This document shows, piece by piece, positions 47,201-59,200 of a DNA stretch of 64,000 nt. Position 1 is the stretch's first letter, and each line of letters starts with the position of its first letter. A program made the position numbers and the translations under genes. The stretch spans positions 84,884,245 to 84,948,244 of the forward strand of contig OX419755.1 in assembly GCA_948567375.1 (NCBI GenBank), given 5' to 3'. Below the pieces are notes generated by a model. That model saw nothing but the letters and a program-made list of their open reading frames with translations, was not told the DNA's origin and did not search any database. This DNA comes from Lunularia cruciata. Lineage: Eukaryota; Streptophyta; Marchantiopsida; Lunulariales; Lunulariaceae.

Positions 47201-50200
47201 TTTTGCTGATTTCAAGACTCCATAAACTGCCTGTGCTCATGCTCTGCTTTCAGATGATGAAAGAGTCGCAAAGCAAGGATAACATCACTGTGCGCTGGGA
47301 CATTGGATTAAACAAGAAGCGTGTTGCCTACTTTGTCTTTCCTAAGGTTTGTCAAGCTTTCTCGCGTTTATGAAACTCTTTTTCAACGTCTTTACTTAAT
47401 GACTGACTTCAATGACTTTAGAGCAAGACTCTCTATTTTCCCACTAATTCGCGGCTATATTTTATACTTTACTAGCTAGTTTGCGGGAGCCCGACCTAGG
47501 GTTTAAAAAGAGCAGGAGCTCCCAAGCAGTGATACTGCTTGTGATGGGATAGAAAATCTATTATGACGGAGTATGAGGTTGGTCATAATCAAACAACCGG
47601 ATATCTTGACAATGTGGATCTTCCTCTCCACTGTGAGATTCAGGACACAATGTACTAATTGGGATGTTCTGGTCACAACAGGAGGATAATGAGCTTCGTC
47701 TAGTTCCAGGTGACGAACTAAGGCTACGGTACCCTGGAGATTCGACTCATTCTGCCTGGCAGTCAGTCGGACACGTGGTAGGAGACCTGGCACCTTCTCA
47801 GCACTGTTCCTTTTCTAGCTCTTAGTCGTTACGTTCTCTAGTGCTTCATAAATTTGCCGATGATCTTGGTTCATTCCGGTTGGCTTCGCCCTTCATGTTC
47901 ACAGATCAAGCTAACTGCACAAGAGGAGGTCGCTCTGGAACTTCGTGCTAGCCAGGTGATGAATTTATCTTTTAGATCAATCCGCACCTCGTTTGATCCA
48001 CTGAAGAAATTTCGTTCTGTTATGTCAAAGGATGGTTGTCTTGCCTGGGCCAAACTTCTGCTGAAACAATCCGGGCTATCCGTGCTTCCTCTAGACGAAG
48101 TCTGGAGCTCCTGCTTGTTCATGAATATTAGTTTTAAGGAAGCGACCACTATTGATAGACGTGTTGATTTGTTTCTAAGCTTCTTCTGCACTGTTCCATG
48201 CTTTTGTGGCCTGCAGGGTGTACCTATTGACGTGAATCACAACTTTAGTGTAGATTTTGTTTGGAAGAGCACTAGTTTTGACAGGATGCAGGCTGCTATG
48301 AAGACGTTTGCTGTGGACGAAACCAGTGTCAGTGGGTGGGTATTACTCACTTCGCCTTGATCATTTGTGGCGTTTTCAAAAAGATTTGGTCCGCCTCCTT
48401 GATGTTCTTATTAATCAAGGTCTTGATGGGTGTGTACTTTAGTTCATTTTTTTGAGAGAGGGGTAGTATTTAGTTCCTCAGGCTGTAACTTATTACAAAA
48501 GATGGGTTTGACCTCTTGCGTCTATAGTGTTCCTACCTGACTCCAGCCCACGTTTTTAATTTGTATCGTTCGTGCACTGCTACTGGCAGTCTTTTACATA
48601 GCGTTTCCTATTTCTTGCAGTAGTTTGCATAGAGTTCTTGATTTCACGTTTGTTTACTAGTCTGTTAGCCTCTGCTTCAAGTTACATTCGATGCATTCTA
48701 CCTTATGGATCTCACCATTCTAGCATTGTGAATCATGTACTTCTTGCTTACCAATCATTTGCACTTCATGAGTTCTGGATGATCCGTTCCCAGAACGGCT
48801 TCTGCTCTCATATAGCTATATATACCTCGTATACCAATATATACCTCGTTCTTTGATATGCACACCATTTGCACGAAATGAGTTTTGGATCCCCCGGTTT
48901 TAGAACGGCTTCTGCTCTCATGTCTGAATATATACCTCGTTCTTTGAAACTCGGTATGAGGGGTACTGACAATTGCTCAGCTACTTTGGCACTGCGTGAG
49001 GCACTGATGAAGTCGCAGGTGTTTTCGTGAAGGCTTATTATGGCCGTCTTCTGCTTCCCTTCTGCTTCCCTTTGCTGTTTAGCATCTCAGGACTCAAGCG
49101 TCCGTAGCGCTTGTTGCGATATACTTTATATCCTGTCCTATTTCGCTTCGCTCTTGCTAACCTGTTACACTTCGACAGGTTTCTGCAGCCACACCATCCG
49201 ATAGCTCTCGCATTGTTCCACTCCATTACCCAGCCAATTCCCTCCCTATCAACTTTCCTTCGCTCTTTGCCTGATTCCTGGGTTCAACCTCTCGTGTATA
49301 CAGTGTTCCTACCCAACTCCAGCCCACGTTTTGAATTTTTATCGTTCATGCACTGCTTACTGGCAGTGTTTTACATTGCGTCTCCTATTTCTCACAATTG
49401 TTTGCATAGAGTTCTCGATTTCACAGTTGTTTACTAGTCTGTTAGCCTTATGTTATTCTCATGTTGTTTCAATTATGCCTTTGCTTCAAGGTATATTCGA
49501 TGCATTCTACCTTATGGATACTATTCTAGCATTGTGAATCTATACATCTTGCTTACCAATCATTTGCACTTCATGAGTTCTGGATAACCCGTTCTTAGAA
49601 TGGCTTCTGTTCTCACTTCATGAGTTCTGGATAACCCGTTCTTAGAACGGCTTCTGTTCTCATATACCGATATACCTCGTTCTTTGAACGGCTTCTATTC
49701 TCATTTCCCAATATATACCTCGGTCATTACTCCTATAGGCTTGCATACCATGCAGTTGTACGGGAGTTCTACTTGACTTCTGGACTTGTATATATACAGT
49801 CTACGACTAATTTTCTGCCATGTAGTCTTAGAGGGTTTGCTTCTGGACACGTGGGCCCACCTTGTCCATCACTTCATCCGGGGCAGATTTTGCCTCTTTT
49901 CTTTACTTTTTCCTGCGGTGCTCTAGGTCCTTTCATGCTTTTCCTTCCTTTCATGCTTCTCTGTTCTTTCTTTCTTACACTTCGCCTTTGCTTTTCTTGT
50001 TTGAGTAGGCTCGCCCCTTCCCTTGCAGCGCTGGTGTTTCTTGGTCCCCTCTCGTATTAATCATGAACCTTTGCTTGACAATTTCTCATTGCTGTGTCCT
50101 GGATTTTCTCTCTACTTATGGATGTTTGTGATTTCAGGGATCCATCAGGTAGGTCTCGATTCCTTCCCTCCTCTTACTCATGTTGATTCATTTCTTTCTT

Positions 50201-53200
50201 GACTGGTTCTCACTATGCGGCTGAGACTCCTGCAAAACTTAGGTGCCTGCACTTCTGCTTGCTCTTTCTTTCCACGCTTCCACTTCTGTTCTTCTGTTTT
50301 TTAACATTCCCATTACTTATGAGAGGCACTTTAGGGGAGCAACCGTGTTTGCCTTGGCACTCATGAGTTTTCGAGCAGAAAGTAGGTACGAGGGGTACTG
50401 ACACTTGCTCAGCACCTTTGGCACTTAGTGAGGCACTGATGAAGTCGCATGTGTTTTCGTGGAGGTTTACTATGGCCGCCTTCTGCTTCCCTTTGCTGTT
50501 TAGTGTCTCAGGACTCAAGTGTCCATAGCGCTTGTTGCAATATACTTTATATCCTGTCCTCTTTCGCATCGCTCCCCTTACCCTGTTACACTTCAATATG
50601 TCTCTGCAGCCACACCTCCATAAGCTCTCGCATGTTCCACTCCTCCATTCCCCAGCTAATTCCCTCCCTACAATTTTTCCTTTGCACTTTGCCTGATTCA
50701 TGGTTTAACCTCCTGTGTCTAGACTGTTCCTACCCGACTCCAGCCTATGTTTTAATTTTCATCATGCACGCACGGCTTACTGGTGGTCTATTACATAACA
50801 CTTTTTATTTCTCGCATTAGTTTGCATAGCTGTTATGGATTTCAAGTTCTTTACTAGTCCTTTAGATATATGTTATACTTAAACTGTTGCAATTATGCCT
50901 TTGCTTCAGGTTACATTCGATGCATTCTACTTTATGGATTTATCACTATTCTAGCATTGTGCATAAAGTACATCTTGGTTACCGATCATTTGCATTCATG
51001 AATTCTGGATCACCCTTTCCCAGGACGGCTTCTGCTCTCGTATACCTATATATATCTCGGTCATGCTTTGCCCTTTCACGAGATGCCCTCACTTTTTTCA
51101 GTGCTTTTATTTGCTTCTCTGTTTGCCTTTGTTTCGCCTTTTTGAGTTGCCTAGTCCTCTCCCGTGTAGCGCTGATGTTTCTTCGCTGATGTTTCTTGCC
51201 CCCTGTATCACTCATGCACCTTTGCTTCATTATTTCGCTTTGCTGTGTCCTGGATTTTCTCTCTACTACTGCATGTTGATTTCATAGATCGATCAGGTAT
51301 GTCTTGTCTTCTTCCCTCCTCTTACTCATGTGGATTCTTTTCTTTCTTGCCTGATACTCATTATGCGGTTGAGACTCCTGCGCTTATTTCTGTACCTACA
51401 CTTCTGCTTGCCCTTTATTTCCACATTTCCATTTCGGTTCTTCTGTTCTCTCGACATTCCCACTACTCATGAGCGGCACTTTAGGGAGCAACGGAGTTTG
51501 CCTTGGCACTCATGAGTTTTCGAGCAGAAACTGGTACGAGGGGTACTGATTTTTGGTCAGCTACTTCGGCACTGCATGAGGCACTGATGAAGTCGCAGGT
51601 GTTTTCATGGAGATTTACTATGGCCGCCTTCTGCTTCCCTTAGCTGTTTAGCGTCTCAGGACTCCAGCGTCCATACGGCTGGTTGTGATATACTCTACAT
51701 CTTGTCCTCCTACGCATCGCTCTCATTACCCTTTAACACTTCGACCCGTTTCTGCAGCCACATCATCCAAGAACTCTTGTTTTGTTCCACTCCTCTATTC
51801 CCCAGCTTCATTTCCTTCCCTAGTATTTTCCCCTTCGCTCTTTGACTGCTTCCTGCTTCGCCCTTTCGTGTCTACAGTGTTCCTACCCGACTCCAGCCCA
51901 CATTCTTCATCTTGGTTCATGCACTGCTTACGGGCGGGCTCTTACATCACGTTTCCTATTCCTTGCTATCGTTTGCATAGATGCTCTTAATTTCATGTTC
52001 TTTACTAGTCCGTATGCCATTGGTTATTCTCAATTTGTTTCAATTATGCTTTTGCTGCAGGTTACATTCGATGCATTTTACCTTAGGGATTTCACACTAC
52101 TCTAGCATTGTGATTCATGTGCATATTGCTTATGCAATCATTTGCACTTCATGAGTTCTGGATAACCCGTTCTAGGAATGGCTTCTGTTCTCATATACCA
52201 ATATATACCTCGGTCATTATTTAACACTCCTCTAGCATTGTGATTCATGTACATATTGCTTATCGATCATTTGCACTTCATGAGTTCTGTATAACCCGTT
52301 CTGGAATGGCTTCTGTTCTCGTATACCTATATACCTTGGTATATAGGTATACCATTATTTCATTATCTCATTATTTCATTGCTTCCATATGCATGTTTTT
52401 GTTTCGGTCCTAAGTGGGTTCTGGATCCTCCTTTGGGTTAGTGGAGCAGTCGTTCACGGAACGGGGGGATCAGGATCCATACGTTAAATATCTCCATCAG
52501 GCATTGACCCACTAATCGGGGATGGTTATTTTATAACGTTAAAAAATAGCTCGAAGGAGCAATACCCCGCCGCATTCTGAGCATTGTCGAATTTGTACTG
52601 TAGTTACATCTACCATCGTCTTTTGGGACACGAAGTGGAGCTGCAGACAGTTCGCAACACACTGCCTCGACGATTCGGAGCACCTGGTTTACCTGAACTA
52701 AATGCGTCACAGGTATGGACAATGATGTGTTGATTGTTGGAAGTACGGAACTTTTCTGTCTATTCACGTATGTGAAACCGAGTTCCCGTCACCGGTGTCG
52801 CATTTCACTCTGAATTTTTCTTATTGACGCCTACTTTCGGATTTGTCTTTCCGGTTGATACACGATATATTTCTTCTACCGCCTTCCAATCTGACCACTC
52901 ACTTTCGTTTTCATCCAGGTGTACGCTGTGAAGAGCGTTCTGCAAAAGCCAGTCAGTCTTATCCAGGGTCCTCCCGGAACAGGAAAAACTGTAACATCTG
53001 CGGCAATAGTCTACCATCTTGCAAAGCAAGGCCAGGGTCAGGTACTAAGACAGTCGTTAGTTTGCTCTGCTATATCCTCTGCTCTGCTGTATACTAGGAC
53101 GCGCTGCTCTACGCTGCGAGTCACACGTGTGTTATTAGGAGGGTACTTATTGGAAGGGTACTTCCATTCACACACACGTCTTTTAGGCGTGTATTTCCAG

Positions 53201-56200
53201 TTTAGAGAGTCCTCCATCTGTCTTTGGTTTCCATTCCCCGTGTAGATCCCTATCTCGGTAATGTACAATCATCGGAAATTACTTCTCAATCACAATGTCA
53301 GAGACATGTCCTGTCCATTACGTGGGTATGAATACGTGTTCAAGTGACGGGATTATTCATCGGTACTATCTGAGTAATCGGCTCGTCATTACACGGAACC
53401 CTAATCTTACCGTTCTAATTATCTTCTTGTTTCAGGTACTGGTATGTGCACCTAGTAATGTGGCAGTTGATCAACTTGCAGAGAAAATCAGTGCCACTGG
53501 TCTGAAGGTATCCTCCATGAGACGATTCCCAGCATCTGTCGCCCATATGTATTTGCGTAGAACGGGCGCATTGGAGCTGTCTCCTGGAGCTTATGAACTA
53601 GATAGCAGATTCTGCAATGCACTCATGTAATTCCGCAATTTCATGTAATCAGTTGATGATCCGCTGCTGTCTATGTTTCCAGGTTGTCAGACTCTGTGCC
53701 AAATCTAGAGAGGCTGTGAGCTCCCCTGTTGAGCACTTAACTTTGCACTATCAGGTACAAACCTAACTCTTTTCCACAATAGTAGTTAACCACGACGAAA
53801 GGGATCTCCAATTTCGGGACTTATTAAGAATGGTTCCCACTTTGGGGATACCCATTTCCTCTACCAACTCACCTTGAGGTCTTTCGCTTTTGTTGTTTCT
53901 ATTTCCAGAACGGGCTCAATGGTCGAAGTTACGTAAAGTTAAATCTTAAAGAGTTTGAGTTACCTTGAAGCTTTCTCAGGCTTCTAGATATGTAGCTCCC
54001 AGATTTGGTTCGTTGTGAATTCGAGAAAGGAAGCTGACACATTTCGGCACTCATCCTATCAGGTGAGGCATCTGGATACGTCTGACAAAAGCGAGCTACA
54101 TAAGCTGCAACTTTTGAAAGATGAGCAGGGTAAGTTTCACGCGATTCTTTGTGCGTTTGTAGGATTAGTTTTTCTAGATCATCATGAAGGTATGATTAGC
54201 GAATTTTACTGTTGACTTCAGCACTATGGGGAGAAGAAATGCATTTGGTCGATACTTCAATCCTCGAGTCTTAGTCCTGAAGTGTTATCGCATAGCCTGA
54301 AAACCTGCTCAGGTTTCCACAGAATCGAAGGAGGCCTAACTAATTCATTTGAAGCCTATCTTGACCCTTATTCAGTGTAGCAAGTTAAACTTGTGGCAGA
54401 CGCGGAGGTTGTCTTAAAAAGCGAGGCCTGCTTGCTCGGAGAGTACAGATCTGGCCACCTTATTGTAGTCTTAACGTAGTACTTGAGATATACATCAAGA
54501 ATACACGGTACTCATACACAGCTTCTTCGGGTTCAGGAAACTTAGGAAGATTTCTTGCTTTACATTTAGCTGCTCTATGAAATGAAGATTGATGAAATCT
54601 AATACATTGACTAATCATCAAAGATAATTGTTTTACAGTAATCTCGCTTGCAGGTATACACTAACAGAGGAGCTTGCTTGCCTCTAGGTGTGAATGACGG
54701 TTATGAGGGATTTACTGCTTGTACCTCGTCGTGTCTTGTCCAGTCGATGTCAAGTGGGTATTTGAACCGTGCTCTAACCAACGGGTTCCATATTCAAGCA
54801 CTCAATGTACATTAAGAAATTAAACATGCGCTGCCTTGAACTTGAGCAGGGGAACTATCGAGTGCGGATGAGAAGAAGTACAAGGCTTTGAAGCGAGCAA
54901 CTGAACGAGAAATTACGCAAAGTGCGGATGTAATATGCTGCACCTGCGTGGGTGCTGGTGATCCACGATTGTCCAATTTTAGATTTCGCCAGGTATAATA
55001 TTCAAAGATATAGGAGCCCTTTGGCGTTCAGATATATTTAGCCACGTTATGACATGAATATTGATAAAATCTATCACCCTCTAACTAATCACAAAAGAAT
55101 AATCGATGATTATTCTTTCGTGGCATTAATCCTCGATTGCAGGTACAAACTAACAGGAGAGCTTGCTCACCACTAAGCGTCAATGATGTTTGAGAGAATT
55201 ACCTCTTACAAGTCATTCACTATGTCAATGTCTTGTCCAGTCTTACGGGGGCATAAGACCGCGTTCTATATATATATAGGTATATATATAGGTATATAGG
55301 TATTCCCCTTTGCTGTTTAGCGTCTCAGGACTCAAGCGTCCATAGCGCTTGTTGTGATATACTTTATATCCTGTCCTTTTTCGCTTCGCTCTCTTTACCC
55401 TGTTACACTTCGACAGGTTTCTGCAGCCACACCATCCTATAGCTCTCGAATTGTTCCACTCCTCCATTCCCCAGCTAATTCCCTCCCTATTATTTTTCCT
55501 TCGCCCTTTGCCTGATTCATGGGACCTCTTGTGTATACCGTGTTCCTACCCGACTCCTTTGTGTTTTCATTTTTATCATTCATGCACTGCTTACTGGCAG
55601 TCTTGTACATAGCGTTAACTATTTCTCGCAGTTGTTTGCATAGAGTTCTCAATTTCATGGTGGTTTACTAGCCTGTTAGCCATATGTTATTCTCAATTTG
55701 TTTCAATCATGGCTTTGCTTCAAGTTACATTCGATGCATTCTACCTTATGGATTTCGCACTATTCTAGCATTGTCAATTATGTACATTTTACTTATCGAT
55801 CATGTGCACCTCATGAGTTCTGAATAACCCGTTCCCAGAACGGCATCTGTTCTCGTATACCTATATACCTATATATACGCTGAATTGCTGCTCTCGATTT
55901 CACGTTCTTTACCGTCCATTGGCAGTACGGTATTCTCAATTTCTTGCACTTATGCCTTTGCTGCAGGTTATTTTCGATGCATTTTACATTAAAGCTTTAA
56001 TACTACTCTAGCATTGTGATTCGTGTACATGTTGTTTATCGGATATGTGCACTTCATGAGTTCTGGATAACCCGTTCTGGGAACGGCTTCTGCTCTCATA
56101 TACCAATAGACCTATAGATACAGTCAATTGCTGTAGGTTACCTTGCTCTCATATACCAATAGACCTATAGATACAGTCAATTGCTGTAGGTTACCTTCGA

Positions 56201-59200
56201 TGCATTCTAACTTAGGGATTTAATACTACTCTCGCGTTGCGTATCATGTGCATCTTGCTAACCGATCTTTTGCACCTCATGAGTTCTCGATAACCCGTCC
56301 CGAGAACGGCATCCGTTCTCGTGTACCTATATATACAGTCAATATATGACACTTCGCTCCTTCTCAGCTTAGAGACCATCCACTTTCTTCCCCTTCGCTC
56401 CAGCTCACATTTGTTGTTTTGCTTCATGGTTCCCATACATGTGTTCTACACAGTCTGTCAGTTTCAGTTCTCTTGAATGGTTTAGTTTTGACTCGTGGGT
56501 CTTCAATTACAGCTTGTTTATTTCACTACATGCTTTACTTAGCGCTGATGTATATCTGTTCTCTACTGTTGAGCAGGATATAGTGATATTGCGTTTGTGC
56601 TTAACCTCGCATTTAATCTGTTAGATTCTTTACCTTATTTAGGGTTTCATTGCTCATCTCGATTTGCACACATCATGTTTACGTTTCATATGCACACCTT
56701 TTGCACGTAATGAGTTTTGGATCCCTCGTTCTTAGAACGGCTTCTGCTCTCATATCTGAATATACAGTCAATATATGAGCCTTTCGGTTTTAAGTTTTAA
56801 TGAACTCATTTTGACATAGAGCATACTGGGTTAAATCCCCTTACTTGTACGATGACTTTTGCTTTACTTGTAGCCGGGCCATTACATGATCAATGATACA
56901 AACAATTACACTTCGACAAACGAGGATGCGTTTCACTATTTACTTATACTCGCTTGCAGATACGCATTAACGGGAGAGCTTGCTTACTACCATGTGTGAG
57001 TGTTGGTTGTGAGAGATTTACTTCTCATATCTGGCTCACATTGGCATGTCTCGTCCAGCCTTACGTGGGTATAGAACCGTGTTCAAACGAACATGTTCAG
57101 TATTCATATACATTATACGAGCGTCAATTCGCCTTCATTGATAGTTATGACGATCTTTACCGAGATACCAGCATATGCCAGGGTCAGTCAGTATTGTCAG
57201 ACGTACGTATGGAACCGTGTTGTTCACAACGGGTTCTGTATTTCATTATGCAATACATGAGCCTCATTTCTCAAATATACGAGCCTCAATTTGCCGCATA
57301 AAGAACTAGCTCATTGTTTTGCCTCCAGTTGTAACTGGCTCATTTGTTTTGCCGGAACGTGGAATGTGATTTGGGGAAGTTGTCTCCTCTCCACTTCTAA
57401 GTTGTTCTGAAGATGCTGAATATATTTGTGAAAGCTGTGGTAAAGAATAGCGGGACTGCTGGCTAGGCGCTAGTTCTGCCTCTCATGATCATTATCCTCT
57501 TGTATATTTCAGGTGTTGATAGATGAATCAACCCAAGCAACAGAACCAGAATGTTCTATTCCTCTAGTCCTTGGTTGCAAGCAGGTATCCTTTTCCTTTC
57601 ATATTGAGCAGCTTATACACAGACTGCATCTCGTGACCCTCGGTTTCAGTTTGATGCCAGGTGTTTCTGATGTTAAAGACTGAACTACTGTAGCTCGATT
57701 GTTGAATCTTGACGTGGTTACATTTAAATTTACTCTTTGCAAGAATTTATCTCTTAAAGTAGATAGATTCTCTCAACTGCTAGACGTGGTCTGTAATGGA
57801 TACAGAGTCTAACCTCTGCTGCAAGTAATTTAAAGTTTTAAGTTAGTATTCAGATAAAATTTTGTGCCCTGTCATTGTCGGTACAGGTTGTGTTGGTTGG
57901 AGACCACTGTCAGCTCGGCCCTGTGATAATGTGCAAGAAAGCAGCGCGTGCTGGTCTGTCTCAGTCTCTATTTGAGCGCCTTGTTGTGCTTGGGGTGAAG
58001 CCCATTCGATTACAGGTACATAATCCGAGTTCTTTCTCGTCAAAAGAGAGGCCCATTTCCATTTGACTAGAGGCGAATACGCCCCGTAAATTCTTTTATT
58101 ATGTGTTTTTCAGGCAATCGTCTTGCTTAAATTCCGGCGTCAACTGTATACATTCACTCAAAGTATAGTTCCCTTATGCTTGCCATGCTATCAGTTATTC
58201 TAACTGTGCTATCGGTTATCCAGTTAGAATCCTCGATATTTTGTAGAAACGAATTTCTCTTTACGATGTTGACAGAGTTTGTCGAGTGGACCAAAAGGTT
58301 AAGTTTTATGTGAAGGCTGTTTTGAGATCGACTCAAATCGTAATGAATAAGCGTCAAGATACTGGTTCTAAAGAGATACAGTTTTGATTTCTATGGTGGG
58401 TTCAGGTGCAATATCGCATGCATCCATGTTTATCCGAGTTCCCTTCAAACAATTTCTATGAAGGAACACTACAGAATGGTGTTACAATGAATCAGAGGTT
58501 GTCACAAGGAATAGATTTTCCCTGGCCTGTCCCCAACAGGCCTATGTTCTTCTATGTGCAGGTAATTCTTTGGACCTCTTTGTTTGCAACTCCTGTGAAT
58601 TCGCTCTTGTCATGTTTTTGAAGTTTCTGACATTATTAATGTGTTTCATCTCAGATGGGACAAGAGGAAATAAGTGCCAGTGGCACGTCGTACTTGAATC
58701 GGACGGAGTCGGCAAATGTTGAGAAAATCGTCACCACTTTCTTGAAGAGTGGGGTCAATCCAAGTCAGGTATGATTGGAAACTCAACGTGTATGCTCTGC
58801 TTGCGCAGTCTTCCTGTCATCATCTTAAGTCAAAGATTTGCTGTCATCTGCAGTTTGAACGTGTTCTGAACGCCGAGTGTTTTGCAGATTGGTGTGATTA
58901 CCCCATATGAAGGTCAACGAGCTTACATTGTAAATCACATGGCAAGGAATGGCTCCCTTCGACAACAACTATATAAAGAAATCGAGGTATAGGACGCAGA
59001 AAAGCATCTTGAGCTTTATGAAGCAGAGGTGTCCCTCTCCGTATAGTAGAGAACCTATACAGATGCTCATTTCAAGTTTTTGATTTTATTAACTATATAA
59101 GTGGTGCCTCGGGATGTTTACCAGGTCGCAAGCGTCGATTCCTTCCAAGGTAGAGAGAAGGATTACATTATTTTGTCCTGTGTGAGGAGCAATGAACATC

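Noticed and set aside
49773-52105. Plus-strand hydrophobic open frames in UPF1 intron 8 resembling membrane proteins
   Set aside because: Pyrimidine-rich intron sequence gives Leu/Phe/Ser-rich frames by composition; they do not align between repeat copies.
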